This document shows, piece after piece, positions 50,001-58,413 of a stretch of DNA of 64,000 nucleotides (the stretch's first letter is position 1; every line of letters starts with the position of its first letter). Under the pieces are notes generated by a model. It was not told the DNA's origin, made no database searches, and worked only from the letters and a program-made list of their open reading frames with translations. The position numbers were made by a program, and so were the translations under genes. Source of the stretch: Heterodera schachtii. Taxonomy: Eukaryota > Nematoda > Chromadorea > Rhabditida > Heteroderidae. Location: contig SIJG01000094.1 in assembly GCA_023374025.1 (NCBI GenBank), positions 434,888 to 498,887 of the forward strand, written 5' to 3'.

Positions 50001-52203
50001 TCATAAAATTTAGTTAATTTTATAAATGTACAAAGGGTATATATATTAAATGAAAAGTTACAATGTTTTAAAAAATAAGTAAAAAAAATTTAAAAATTTT
50101 AAATTTAAATTTAATTTTAACATTAAATTACTCACAATGCCCCGCGCAGTGACTGTGCAACAGCGTCTTCAAGTCGTTGAAGTGCATGCAAACCGGACTG
50201 TGCTGATTCGTCGGAAAAATGTGCACTGATCGCCATTTTGACTTTCTAAAAATTTAAAAATAAAAAAAATTATTTTTAAATTTATTTTTAAATAAATTAT
50301 TTCTTTTCAAAATTATGAAATAAAATGTACGTCAGAAACATCGTTCGTTTCCAGCAATAAAATTGCTGCTCACTGATAAAAATCATCTCTCTCCCCTCCA
50401 AATTATCTTCTTTTTTTCAATTTACATATGGCCATGCATTTTTTTTCTTATAGAAAAATTTTATTTAGATTAATTAATTAACATTTTAATTTAAAATTTG
50501 GGTCTTCCAAATTTCATTAAAACTAATAAAATTTATTTAAAAAATTATTTTTTATTTTCTTGTAAAAAACTATATAATTTAAATATTGCATAAGAAAAAC
50601 AACCAACTTTTCTTTATTAAAATGTTTACTTAATAAATAATTTAGTGACTGAAAAATTTTAAAGCATAATTAAGCATTTTCCAAGTAAAATATACCTTTT
50701 AAGAATTTTTGCTATTTTCCCTATGAATTTTCGCAAAAAAAAAAAAATTTTTAAGTCAAAATATCAGTAAAATGCTCTATCCGAACTGATCAAGAGTTTA
50801 ATGATCAGAGGAGATTTCTCAATCGGATTATTGCCAAAACGGAATAATTGAATGTTGGGAAAACGTTGGAATGCAATTTTATGGGTCAAAATTAATTGAC
50901 ATTTCTGAGAGCAATGGCACAGCCTAACAATTTTAAAAAATTGAATTTTGATTTTAAAATTAAATCCCGATCACTTGGACAAGTTGACTGGTGGCCACAA
51001 GCACTGATGCCGTCTTGAACAGGCGGGCGTAGCGTAGCAAAAGGGTGCGCACCGATTGGGAGACGAGCGCAAGCGCGGCATGCAGCTGAAGGCTCTTTGC
51101 AGTGCCGTCGTTGAGGGATGAAGCGGAGGCGGACGGAGGGGCCGAAGAACGGCAATCTGTGCATTTTTTTCGTTGGATTTAAGTGAAGATTTACAAAATT
51201 TTGGTCTGGAAGCCTTGTTTTAACGCTTGTTCGGGTCGGGTCACGATCCGACGACCTCCTCCCCCCTCCCGGGCCACAAACTTGGACAAAACCCAACTCG
51301 TAATGGTACCCCGACTTCAAGGGCGTAGGCAGGGGGGGGCGGGGGGCTGAGGGGGCTAAAGCCCTCCCGAAACCCAAAAAATAAAAAATTTCAGTAAATA
51401 TTTTCGAAAGTTTAAGCAATTTTCTTAACAAAATTACATTGAAATACTCAAAAATTTTCTCGGCGGCGCCTATCGGCACCGCCGGACCCCATTTTACCAT
51501 ATTTTTGAAAAATGGGGACCAAAATGGCAAAAAAAAAACAGAAATCTATTTTAAATCCCAGTACAAGTTGGGTACTTTAGTACGTGTCGGAACAGTACAG
51601 GTTGGCCTATTGTGAGTTTTTACTCCCAAAATTCCATACCCTCCCCCCGATAAAGCCAGAAACTATGAAATTTCAACACCCCTGCGTTGTCACACCATTG
51701 AAATTTTTTGCCGTAGATTGATCAGTCGATTTGAATCAATGAATGATCATTTGATGAAAAGATTTTCTACAAAATTTTGTAAAAAAAATCCCTAGCTAAG
51801 TAAGCCAGCTTTAAATATTTTTTGCTTAACCATTTGTTTATTAAATCACATTTTACCTGCTGTTACTCCGTTTTTGTGTGCTGTTGCTGTTGATGTTGTG
51901 GCCAACAAATTGCGAAGTGCCACACAATGTGTGGCAAAATGTTCAATGTCACTGAGCAAAGAGTCGGCAAGCTAATTTAAATAAATTAAAATTTAAATAT
52001 TACCTAATTTAAATGTGGTTTTATTTTACCCAAATAAAAGAATTCCATTTACAAAAGATTTTTATTTAAAAAAAATTAATAAATTATTTATTGATTTGTT
52101 AATTAATTGTATGTGCTTTTACCAAAATGTCGGATGTGTTTGAGCAGCCGTCAAGTGCAGCCAAATCTTCCAAAGATGAACTCGATGAAGTCAACAAAGT
52201 CAT
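7163..52203 (-). CDS. spv-1: F-BAR/C1/RhoGAP protein, SPV-1 / ARHGAP29 / HMHA1 orthologue (whole gene)
   Basis: Single gene rebuilt as 30 exons over 45 kb, about 1,930 residues if all are joined; described by blocks in the next nine entries. Known for the family: the F-BAR domain binds curved membrane, the C1 finger binds lipid or autoinhibits, and the GAP domain switches off Rho; nematode SPV-1 controls spermathecal contractility through RHO-1. Intron phases match at every junction I assembled except exon 4 to exon 5, where the acceptor is unresolved. The GAP arginine finger (GLYRTCGV), the Lys and Arg of VVKLYLRRLPEPL and the Asn of SVSNLAAVIAPSL are all present, so it should be catalytically active. 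The protein is longer than vertebrate homologues (about 1,100-1,260 residues as I recall) because of low-complexity insertions. A separate shorter transcript starting near 39.2 kb is possible. Confidence 0.85.
8601..10368 (-). CDS. spv-1: spv-1-like exons 26-28: acidic, low-complexity tail
   Basis: Exon 26 (9813-10368) continues directly from the end of the RhoGAP domain, EVFDVNFALDWRTFFDTHP, then a Pro/Ser region and a long acidic tract with two Asp runs and a Glu run (about residues 105-140 of the exon). Exon 27 (9190-9418) begins SSELECGSSAATHHQQLFRA, has a five-Gln run and a Pro-rich end. Exon 28 (8601-8829) is RSRQLSAAPRGSLPMPPG followed by an Asn-rich stretch and SYTTSILVSPHLRGMKEAL, ending at a strong CTG|GTGAGT donor. 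A weaker alternative donor further on (CGA|GTGGTC) would add about 12 residues. No fold is recognisable; probably disordered. Confidence 0.75.
10369..12040 (-). other. spv-1-like intron 25
   Basis: 1.67 kb without a supported exon. A GC-richer part at about 11,340-11,430 is open in two frames on opposite strands but resembles no family. The 11.7-12.0 kb part is dense in TGATCA sites. Confidence 0.6.
12041..13556 (-). CDS. spv-1: spv-1-like exons 22-25: RhoGAP catalytic domain
   Basis: Exon 22 (13494-13556, 21 codons) is GLYRTCGVKSKVEWICVQFE plus Q and carries the arginine finger. Exon 23 (13324-13394) is IPSSDVDIDLSDVHPMNIAS then VVK and ends at a TT|GTACAT donor, so that the next exon restores KLYLRRLPEPLL. 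Exon 24 (12602-12802) contains YLRRLPEPLLSHELYTEWLR, then LVERLPDEAFTTLKFLVMHL. Exon 25 (12041-12194) gives FEADNLMSVSNLAAVIAPSL and ends EMLTRHAH before a GTGAGT donor. All motifs and their order are those of RhoGAP domains (Pfam PF00620), about 165 residues with exon 21. Only a GAP for Rho-family GTPases fits; Rho specificity is inferred from the orthologue. Confidence 0.93.
13900..14752 (-). CDS. spv-1: spv-1-like exons 20-21: C1 zinc finger and start of RhoGAP
   Basis: Exon 20 (14663-14752) gives SHRLARTRQVSRCSQCGQLL then IFDAVKCQC; exon 21 (13900-14110) begins GLLSHKKCLGSVQLWCG. Splicing TG to C at the junction makes KCQCCGLLSHKKC, giving H-x10-C-x2-C-x10-C-x2-C-x4-H-x2-C-x7-C, all zinc ligands of a C1 domain with the shortened spacing I recall for ARHGAP29 and GMIP. 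The rest of exon 21 starts the GAP domain: MSIFGVPLSESL, KVPFILERCVAELERRGMRC. Without this exact splice the third and fourth cysteines would be misplaced, which supports the model. Confidence 0.9.
14935..15642 (-). CDS. spv-1: spv-1-like exons 18-19: His/Asn/Ser-rich linker
   Basis: Exon 18 (15176-15642, 467 bp) starts REIDEVSAAAPTDHHAHPYS and has a His/Asn block (NHHNHNHHHHYRHNNRHH), a Ser/Ala/Val stretch and a basic end near KHKRKGKAAEM-type sequence. Exon 19 (14935-15004) is ARLFDMQSSSSSSTPIQPSD. Donors are A|GTGAGT and CAG|GTGAGT. This links the F-BAR domain to the C1 finger and is probably unstructured. Confidence 0.85.
16024..16674 (-). CDS. spv-1: spv-1-like exons 15-17: distal F-BAR helix
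   Basis: Three small exons: 16634-16674 (HHTVNELSDLIRQ), 16446-16510 (ELTTIAATSTLLKSLADLWE) and 16024-16138 (AVPGQFHRLADVSRSNAPGA, then DFLSFLQSLPS). Phases 0-2, 2-1 and 1-2 fit one another and both neighbours. Position and helical pattern match the last F-BAR segment of HMHA1 and ARHGAP29, where a similar Leu/Gln-rich helix precedes the C1 region. The two donors reading CTG|GTCAGT, here and in exon 20, are the same variant. Confidence 0.82.
18174..20600 (+). repeat. 2.4-kb GA-rich polypurine tract
   Basis: The plus strand is almost wholly A and G, in GAGAGA and GAGGAAAAGA variants, with longer internal units of several hundred bases that recur (for example the GAGGATAGAACAGAGGAAAA unit). 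The minus strand reads as long Ser/Leu frames, which are a by-product of TCTC composition. Such mirror-symmetric polypurine tracts can form triplex DNA. Confidence 0.95.
20848..20909. repeat. Strong GC hairpin
   Basis: GAGCAGTTGGCGCCGC, loop GAA, then GCGGCGCCCACTGCTC: 15 of 16 pairs, with an outer AAATCTAA / TTAGATTT pair. It lies just past the GA block and within the same element. Confidence 0.7.
22808..22833 (+). repeat. Run of 26 guanines
   Basis: Longest of many G or C homopolymers in the window (others near 1.45, 1.97, 12.9, 26.5, 32.2, 32.6, 40.2, 41.7 and 55.7 kb). Length in the assembly may be unreliable. Confidence 0.85.
23133..23570 (+). repeat. Degenerate array of ACAATTNGNCAAA
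   Basis: About a dozen copies of (GG)ACAATT(G/T/C)G(G/T/C)CAAA within 440 bp, for example at about 23,137, 23,156, 23,211, 23,256, 23,334, 23,476 and 23,507, with irregular spacing. Mostly on one strand. Function unknown. Confidence 0.55.
27278..31087 (-). CDS. spv-1: spv-1-like exons 9-14: F-BAR domain core
   Basis: Exon 9 (30986-31087): VDKIVDDKANVHVSMQQLLA then MRDDGMELAFERC. Exon 10 (30267-30491): AWSKYVSQLLQIVKLRLSTE, EDYVNKLRRQSEQAKALLAV, and KMPLAGVFERMLDGTMQQTV. Exon 11 (29292-29404): ALGAMQQRVVLTLENRQKEH then DQRRRKLKTEWAKQRKQL. Exon 12 (28910-28987): DVCVEELRRAKQTHLNKDEH. Exon 13 (28354-28533): a Gly/Asn insert then RVKEMEKRRKAEEEALNR. Exon 14 (27278-27355): KSDAENDVKRLERELEERMF. 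Order and motifs match HMHA1 and ARHGAP29: a YAK-like aromatic helix, MPL-(S/A)-(I/V), then RR-K-EW, LRKAK, KRRxEEE. Lengths of 102, 225, 113, 78, 180 and 78 bp keep phase throughout. Confidence 0.92.
29109..29270. repeat. Three copies of a 54-bp tandem repeat
   Basis: Units start at about 29109, 29163 and 29217 (AATAAATTGAATTTAATTCA each), nearly identical. They lie in intron 11, directly before the donor of exon 11 on the minus strand. Confidence 0.9.
32182..32622. mobile_element. G-tract element, complete copy
   Basis: Ends CAAGGGCGTAGCCAG and CTAGCTACGCCCTTG, 14 of 15 inverted match. Inside are G runs at both sides, three tandem copies of GATTTTTAGGGGTGTATTTT, and the palindromic motif GGCGGTGCCGGTAGGCGCCG. 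A clear target duplication was not found. Confidence 0.65.
34020..34830. repeat. Cluster of TGATCA sites
   Basis: About 15 TGATCA hexamers in 0.8 kb (expected well under one), mostly as GTGATCAG or GTGATCAAA with irregular 10-60 bp spacing, in intron 8. Less dense clusters occur at 11.7-12.0 and 38.4-38.7 kb. Confidence 0.6.
35518..39124 (-). CDS. spv-1: spv-1-like exons 5-8: low-complexity region before F-BAR
   Basis: Exon 5 (38696 to 39124 or slightly less) includes SMPSQHLGVDPAKSPLSRFD and Ser-rich parts. Exon 6 (37731-38146): QSIEFGDCCSLSCCSTSSVD, His/Gln run, acidic end. Exon 7 (37183-37361): KKSQPPLSALLSADKTPTKS, Gln-rich, ending at a weak AATG|GTCCAT donor. Exon 8 (35518-35946): AGISGCSNSSKISRLIVRRH, an Asp-rich tract, then LSHQLTMAAAKQQLLKHTGP. 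Phases 0-0, 0-2, 2-1, 1-1 fit each other and exon 9. The 5' edge of exon 5 is unresolved: no good cis acceptor in the needed phase, and the coding frame has a stop just upstream of an ATG at 39,124. That ATG could start a shorter transcript. Confidence 0.72.
36100..36862. mobile_element. Foldback element with GGTGCT ends
   Basis: Near-palindrome of 763 bp in intron 7 with arms of about 310 bp and a spacer of about 100 bp. Ends are GGTGCTATGTC and GGCTCAGCACC, flanked by an exact 8-bp duplication CAAATAAT (36092-36099, 36863-36870). Arms contain GTTATGGCCAAAA and AATTTCAAAAAATTT motifs that recur at 45.3, 47.4, 56.7 and 62.0 kb. No coding sequence. Confidence 0.75.
39195..39205 (-). promoter_or_regulatory. 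Possible trans-splice acceptor of an internal transcript
   Basis: The minus strand reads TTAATTTTTAG|GTTTT with the first exon base at 39200, then a short 5' leader with a five-codon frame, an ATG in one frame at 39141 and an ATG in the exon 5 frame at 39124. A leaderless internal start of the spv-1-like gene, trans-spliced here, would bypass exons 1-4. Weak evidence. Confidence 0.3.
40980..41400 (+). repeat. Cluster of GGGNTAAAGCC motifs
   Basis: GGGTAAAGCC, GTATAAAGCC, GGATGAAGCC, GGATAAAGCATAAAGCC, GGGGTAAAGCC and GGGATAAAGCC occur within 0.4 kb, always with the same strand up. Looser copies are at 42.4, 47.6-47.9, 51.6 and 54.9 kb. On the gene's sense strand this reads GGCTTTAYCCC. Confidence 0.5.
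43433..43819 (+). CDS. Possible small secreted protein, start exon not found
   Basis: Open frame of 128 codons plus stop. It begins with a hydrophobic, signal-like stretch FLFSILLIVLFYCCETKEQ, then KICVKYEKIVAERETKIALE, and ends RRIKFNLYSLNLAKVYTF. There is no ATG upstream in frame before a stop, so a 5' exon or a non-canonical start is needed; the first internal Met is well inside. The frame up to EIKE is kept in copy 2 at 59,616 with mostly silent or conservative changes, which argues for former coding function. It lies inside the spv-1-like intron 4, antisense to it. No family recognised. Confidence 0.45.
   Translation, partial: FLFSILLIVLFYCCETKEQKICVKYEKIVAERETKIALEEVRINNEIKEMENLPENIQNGDCFGILIGPENEGETEGFLLTFAIYVKPMENEYQPSADENPSDDEYNRIVRRIKFNLYSLNLAKVYTF
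44834..46449 (-). pseudogene. Truncated copy of a Cys-rich gene
   Basis: Copy 1 of the gene described at 61,500-63,301. The first exon is cut at 46,449, leaving only its 3' part; a 30-bp exon (HRTPETEEIN) and the Cys-rich exon (PMRTKQCVRLIKKRCECGYG, then ICKPRQGRAASTCCEEHNDL) are kept. The donor after the Cys-rich exon, GTAAAA in copy 2, is ATAAAA here. The last exon (from 45,132 down) stays open as TKPFDWDDWNGATVAPFKGT through GKYFWLLYSFHTPTVYLPS to a stop at 44,836, whereas copy 2 has frameshifts. Function unknown. Confidence 0.6.
50136..52203 (-). CDS. spv-1: spv-1-like exons 1-4: N-terminal helical region
   Basis: Exon 1 (52123-52203): start MTLLTSSSSSLEDLAALDGC. Exon 2 (51857-51971): LADSLLSDIEHFATHCVALR then NLLATTS. 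Exon 3 (50975-51156): CRSSAPPSASASSLNDGTAK, SLQLHAALALVSQSVRTLLL, RYARLFKTASVLVATSQLVQ. Exon 4 (50136-50245): KVKMAISAHFSDESAQSGLH then ALQRLEDAVAQSLRGA, donor TT|GTGAGT. Phases 0, 1, 0 and 2 match through exons 1-4. The start is chosen because an in-frame TAA lies four codons upstream and a splice acceptor 20 nt upstream. The helical pattern fits the region N-terminal to F-BAR in HMHA1. Linkage to exon 5 rests on position and strand only. Confidence 0.72.
51313..51500. mobile_element. Partial G-tract element
   Basis: Left end CAAGGGCGTAGGCAGGGGG, G runs, then TTTCTCGGCGGCGCCTATCG as in the other copies. The right end is not found. It sits in the intron between spv-1-like exons 2 and 3. Confidence 0.5.
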
Positions 52204-52212
52204 GCCAAATAA

Positions 52213-52230
52213 TTAGAATATGACTGTTAA
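52213..52230 (-). promoter_or_regulatory. Probable trans-splice acceptor before the spv-1-like start
   Basis: The minus strand reads TTAAATTAACAG then 20 nt of leader (first base 52223) before the ATG at 52203. A short leader behind an acceptor with no visible partner donor is the usual layout of nematode SL trans-splicing; a distant 5' non-coding exon is the alternative. Confidence 0.45.
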
Positions 52231-52283
52231 TTTAAATTTAATTTGTTTTTATAAAAAAATATTAAAATTATTTATGAAAATTG

Positions 52284-52324
52284 AATCTTCCAAAGATGAA
52301 CTCGAAGAAATCAAAGTCATGCCA
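52284..52324 (-). repeat. Decayed duplicate of spv-1-like exon 1 start
   Basis: About 40 bp matching 52,164-52,207, including GGCATGACTTTG and TCGAGTTCATCTTTGGAAGA, with a 3-bp deletion that keeps frame. It reads MTLISSSSSLEDSIF and then stops without a donor. Confidence 0.75.
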
Positions 52325-52765
52325 AAATACAATTAATTAAATTATTATTTTTCAATTTATTAAATTATTTTTGAAAATTGTGAATTTTCTGAAGTTTTGA
52401 TTAATAAATTGACACAATGAGAACACTTTCTTTCGAAATTATCTATTCACATATATAAAACAAAGAAAAACTGCAAAATTTTCCCCTTTTTAATCATTGA
52501 ATGATAAAAAAAGAGAGGACAAAATGATAAAATACATAAAGAAAAAACAAATAAATTAAAGGGACAAAGATTGAAATGGTGGAGAAAACAATTAAAAATT
52601 TAATTTGATTTTTTATAAAATTAATTAGTTATTTTTTGGCTGCTTATCAATAATTTGTTGTTACTCTGATCATTTTGAATATGTATGATCACTGGTCATT
52701 AATTGAATTGCATTTTGCAACACAACGCCAAAAGAACAAATGAAAAGATTTAAGCTGATAATTAC

Positions 52766-53723
52766 TAGGGTTGCACGGGTACCGGGTATTTGGGAAAAAC
52801 CGGGCCCGGGTATTACCGGGTATTGAAAAGCCGGGTACCGGGTCGGGTAGCAGTTTTGAAACCGGGTACCGGGTCGGGTACCCGGTAAAACCGGGTATTA
52901 TAAAAATCCAAAAAAAAATCCATTTTTTTAAAAATTTTTCATGAAAATAAAAGCTTATACTTTTAAAAAAGCATGAAAAATATAATGTTTACAAATAAAC
53001 GCTTTATTATTTGCCAAATTTTTTTATTGCTATTTAAACCACTTTTTTGCGGTGCGCTTTTTCTAAAAACTTTTCGGGGCAGGGCGGTCCGGCGGTGCCG
53101 TAGGCGCCGCCGGGAAAAATTTTAAAAATTTACTTCTGATTGTTAACATATTTTATTCAAAAAATGACCAAATTTTTGTGATTTTAGCTAATATATTTAC
53201 AGAATTTGAACCAAAAATGTTATCAAGAAATATATGGTTAATTCTTCTAAATTTCTTATGGGGATTTTGTAAAAAATTGAGATATTTTTTATAAAATTCT
53301 ATTAAAATAAGGATATTTATTATTTAAAAAATTTGGAGCTTTCTTTGTGTAATTTATAAAATAACAAATTTCAATAAAATCTTTAAAAAATGTTTAAAAG
53401 AGTTTGCATTGAGGAATGATTGAACCTAAAAAAGAGCTACAGAATCCAAGAGACTAACCAGTAAGCCACATCAACAATCAATTAACTCGTTTCTAGAGTA
53501 AATATTAATTAAATTAAAAAATTTTCTTCCAACTTTGATCAACATTTTGACCCTGACCCCCATTCTTACCAGTGTATTTTTGGTACCCGGGTACCCGGAC
53601 CTACCGGGTCGGGTACTGGGTATTGGATTTTCAAAAAACCGGGTCCGGGTACCGGGTCCGGGTATTAAAAACCGGGTATCCGGGTCGGGTACCCGGTCGG
53701 GTACCCGGACCCGTGCAACCCTA
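52766..53723. mobile_element. 958-bp hAT-like element
   Basis: Begins TAGGGTTGCACGGGTACCGG and ends CCGGACCCGTGCAACCCTA, with an exact 8-bp duplication ATAATTAC (52758-52765, 53724-53731). Both subterminal regions are dense in CCGGGTA / TACCCGG repeats. The interior contains a G-tract-family motif (53.09 kb). No transposase frame. Confidence 0.85.
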
Positions 53724-56572
53724 ATAATTACTAATTTAGTCGGCCAGACATGATCAAAAATAATCAATAATTTATATAATTCTATTTTGATCGAATTTTG
53801 GATTTTCAACAAATTGCCAATTTTTGAGATTAAATTCTCCAAATTTTCTATTGTGACGTTTGCAAAAAGAAAATGTTCAAAGGTCGAATCAAATAATGTT
53901 AACATTTTTCTGCCGTTTTATTTGTTCCGCGAAGAATAAAAAAAAAAAGTTAATTCACATTCAAATCTGCTGCTGGTGCTTAAAAAATATGAATTAGGGA
54001 ATTTTCAAAAACAAATCTTGAATGGTTTCGACTCTCGGATGAAATCCTATGGCATCGGTTAAGACTTTTCTTAATGGTTCTGGGCAAGCATTCCCGGCAT
54101 CGCTCAATTTAATTTTTTAATAATAATTATTAACTTAGTGATCGGTACAGAAATATTTTCCGTAGGAAAAACCGGAAACTCCCTGGAAATTTCCGCGGAA
54201 AGTTATCGATTTCCAATTTCCAGGCAATTCTGTGAACAATCAGGAAAAGCAGGGAATTCCCGTTTTTTCTATTCCCATTACCCGCCGGTAAATCCCCATT
54301 AGTCGATTGAACTAATTAAAGTTTTTCCACCACCTAAAAATTAAAGTTTATTAACTAAGCATTTCCGATCAGCAACATTCCTTTAGGAATTCTCTGATCA
54401 ACAATTTACCCCACCAAACACTTGCGATCAGATCAGATAGGAATTTTGCAACAGATCGCCAAACACTTTCAAAAAGTGGTAGAAATCAAATGGTTTTGCG
54501 CGGGGCGCTGTGGTGGTCTTCCGTCTCCCGTTATTATTACCCGCAAAGCACCACACAAATTTGCACCATTAACAGAAAGAGAGAGAGAAAGCTAAACGCA
54601 TTTTTCGCGCCCGCGCGACGCCAACAATTTTTCATCAAGACCACCGCCCCAAAATATTTTCCCCCGGGCGCCGCCGACCAATCAATCCATCAAAATCCAT
54701 CATAATCATCATCATCATCATTAGCGCTATTATTAATTAATTATTATTATTATAATGATAATGATGATCATAATTCCACATTGACTCTTTCTCTCTCTCC
54801 TCGTCCTCCCCCGTCTCGCCCATTTTCTTTTGTTTTTGGGGGGTGCCGCGGGGGGCGAGGGGGGAGTTTCTGTGGTCACCACCACCACCACAGGCTAACA
54901 AAGGAGGAGGAGAAGCAGTGAAAAGCATCGCTTTAATCACCACAATAAAGGGATGTTTTGACTTATTGTTTTATGGGGGTGACGCCGGTGGTCACACGAC
55001 GGAGGGCGGCGCGGCGGCGGAGCCCCCGGGGGCACGCGCCGCGGGAGAAAGTCGCGCATTTCATTTCCCCCGCCTGCGCCGCCTGTCGGTCGGCGTCTGT
55101 GGTTTTGTTGAAACTGGTTTATTTGCTGCTGACTGATCGCATTGTGGCGCTGATCAGGCTGCTTCTGCTGAGAAAGTGATCAGAAAGAACAATGGACTGT
55201 GGAAGAGGAGAAGGAGGAGAAGCATGTGCTTTATTAAAGGAACTGCTAAGGGGTGATTCATTCCAATTTGTCAAAAAAATCGGCAGGGGGAAAGGCTCAA
55301 TAAAAAGTTTTTGTAAGCCTTAATTTTGGGGGATTTAATGTGGATTAGTTTAGCACTTTGGATTAGGAGAAGGATGAACGACAAATGGAACGCCAATTAG
55401 AGTGATTTTAAGCAAAAATTTAACAGGAAGCGGGGGCGGGGATACGGGTAGGGGTACTTGAACTTTTAGTCCACATTTTAGATTTTTTGTTAAAAAAGAA
55501 AGAAAATATCAGAGGCTTTTTCGGGCGTTTAGTTGGGTAGGCAGAGAAAATTTATTTTAATTAAATTAAAGAAAAAAATTGATTAAGACCTTATTTATAA
55601 GGGACTAAAATCGCCAAATATTTTAATTTTCCAAAAAAAGTTTTAACATATTTTTTAACCTTTAATTTTTTTTTCTTGGAAATAATTGTTTTAAAAGTCA
55701 GCCCCGAGAGCGGAATTTTGTGGTCGTTGGAGTGGGAGAGTTTGGCGGGGGGGGGGGGGAAGACAAAATTTGGGGTGGTGGGAGGGGTCGTCAAAATGAT
55801 GGCTGAAGTTGATCATAAATCTGCTGAATCACTCACTCAGCACCACCACCACCACTCCCCACACACACAATCTGTTGTTGTTGTGTGAAGAAAGAAACCA
55901 AATTTTGACGAAAATGGCGGGGGGGGGGGCACAAAATGGGGGAGGGGAACCAAATTAGCCGATTAATCAGCAAATTTGGTAAGGGCGGACGTGGGGGATT
56001 GATCAGAGAGCAAAAGCATATATTTAATGGAAATGGAACCAAATTTAGCCGCCCATTGATCAGCACAAATTTTGGAAAAGGTGGGAATGATCGGAGAGGA
56101 AAAGCGGTGATTATTTTGCATAGTGTCAATATACTTGTGCAACCGAGAATTAACCTTATTTGTAAGATTTATTGGATTGTTGAATAAGAAATTGGAATTC
56201 GTTTATTCAGCCATATTTTTGGGGACCAAAGAATGAAATTCATTAAATATTTACTGCGAATTAATTGCCCAATGTCTTTTACCTATTAATATTAATTAAT
56301 TAATTAATAATTAATATTGTGTAAGGACCCTAATATTTTTATTGGTCAAATTAGCCTTTATTAATAGGTTGTCATATAGTCAGCTTGAGCCCGAAAACTT
56401 GAGACCAATACATGACCCAGATTCTCTAATTAACTTCGCAAATTTCACGGTTTTTTTTTTCGCCTCGGTCTCGAGTTTCGGGAAATAATTGCGGTCTTGT
56501 GCATCACTAACTCCGAGAGGCAAAACTTTTACAACATCATGGTCAGGGAAAAAAACAAACGGGCTCTAAAAC

Positions 56573-57209
56573 AGTGCTAGGTCGTTTCTTAAAAACCGCC
56601 ACTATGGGCGTTTCTTAAACCCGCCTAGGGGTAGGAAAACAAAAAATGTAAGAGATTTAAATTAATAATTTGGCTCAAAATTAACTAAATTAATTTGTAT
56701 GGTATCATATATTAGCTCTAGGTGTCCTCTATATATTAATTTGAAATTTTTTTTATGAAATTTTCAAAAAGTTATGGTCACAAAATTTCAAAAAATCTTA
56801 AGTCAAAATTTTTTGGCCATAACTTTTTTGAAACTCAATGAAATTTTTTCAAAATTTAAAGATAAATAGAGAATTTTTAAGGCTTTCGAATATATCATTT
56901 TGGCTCATTTGCATTTTAAGGACTTTAGAATATTAAATGTTTATAAATAAATATGCGTAACCATGGCAAAAAACATAGACATGTTCAATGCTTTTTAACT
57001 TTTTTCAGAAGCAATTAAATTAACTTTCTTTTTTAGAATATTAACTCCTTTGTATAACCTATTAAACATCAAAATTCAAAAAATTTTAATTAATTTAGTT
57101 AATTTTGAGCCAAGTTATGAATTTATATGTCTTACATTTTTTGTTTTCCTACCCCTTGGCGAGTTTAAGAAACGCCCATAGTGGCGGTTTTTAAGAAACG
57201 ACCTAGCAC
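56573..57209. mobile_element. Foldback element with AGTGCTAGG ends
   Basis: About 637 bp. Inverted arms contain GTGCTAGGTCGTTTCTTAAA and GCCACTATGGGCGTTTCTTA. Flanked by GCTCTAAAAC on both sides (56563-56572, 57210-57219), a 10-bp duplication. Related in sequence to the 36.1 and 5.3 kb elements, though the duplication is longer. Confidence 0.75.
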
Positions 57210-58413
57210 GCTCTAAAACCAGTCAGTACCAGGAGAGAATTGTCCTTTCGACACTTCAAATGGATTGTCTGGAACGGACGGACAAACAAACTTGGCCACA
57301 TAACCCATTTGATTGGGTTAAATATATTGCTGGAATCATTTAGCCATTGGATTGGACAAATGATTTAGTCTTTAGAGTGAAGAGAATCATTTTTATTGGG
57401 ACCGGCGGGGATTTGGCTCGGATCAATTTCATTGGGATTAGATTAGTATGCATTTATTCGGCCGGAGTTCGGAGCGGCCTATATCAAAAGAATTGAGCCA
57501 AAATTTATCCAAAAAGCTGGTGGTACATTACAATTGACATCTGCTAGCAAAGAAAGAAAAGCCCCGGAATATTTTACGGAAATAATTTTTCAAAAAAATC
57601 ATTTTTTGTAAAATTTTGATGACATGGCCACATAATAAATAGCATGCTATATATATACTTTTTTAACAAAATTGAACAAATTGAATTGCTTTTTTGGCTT
57701 CTCAAAAGAGTGGCAGGAAAAATCCGCCCTGAAGCATCGATGACCCCCCAGGGGAATTGACGGGCGGGATGCACAGAGTTTGTTTGCCCGAGGCAATGAT
57801 GTACAATTTCTGAGCAGTCCGCCTGCTGGCCAATTGGCCACCCATTGGCCGATCACTGATCGGACAGCTGTCAACGGGCATCACTGAAGAACTGAACAAC
57901 AAACGCATTGATCAGCAGAAGAGTTGGTTTAGTGGACGGGGCGGGGCGGGTGGGCCAAGCAAAGTGAAATTGAGCTGAGCAAATGTCCACCCGGGCAAAT
58001 GATCGGATTGAATTTTGGACACAATTTAGTGGCCAAGGGCCCAGCATTAGCGGAATAATTGTAGGCTTTCCAAGGACAGATGAGCGGAATTTCAAGCACG
58101 TTCTGAAAATGGGTGGGAAGTTTTTTTTTTTCTCCAGGGCAAAGCGCTATGGAAATTTCAGGGAATTAACCGAGAAATTCGTAAAATTTGATAATTGGCA
58201 AACGAAATGGATTAAATTTTATGAATTTTCAATGCAACACAGGATATTTTTCCGGCAAAATCTTGCTTGAAAGTAACAACATTTTTTACATTTAGATATC
58301 GTAAGATAGAGAAAAATTTTTTTTCTATTAGCCTGCTAAATTTAAAAAACAAAATTATCAAAATTAACAAATCATTTATTACAGTGGACAAACATATAAA
58401 ATTATTCAAAGCC

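Larger units (their letters stand above)
39125..50135 (-). other. spv-1-like intron 4, about 11 kb
   Basis: Separates the N-terminal exons from exon 5. Contains GTGATCGG repeats (39.3-39.9 kb), a GC-rich stretch with recurrent GGGATAAAGCC motifs (40.9-41.4 kb), copy 1 of the large duplication (42.6-46.4 kb) and AT-rich filler. I could not identify an exon of the gene here, but one may be missed. Confidence 0.55.

Noticed and set aside
50892..51530. 212-residue frame on the minus strand
   Set aside because: It mixes a G-tract element, an intron and exon 3 in the wrong frame; the exon 3 frame used here has proper phases with both neighbours.
53471..53905. 144-residue frame with Arg-Val-Pro-Asp repeats
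   Set aside because: Produced by the CCGGGTA-type repeats of a transposon end; the same repeat gives a matching frame on the other strand.
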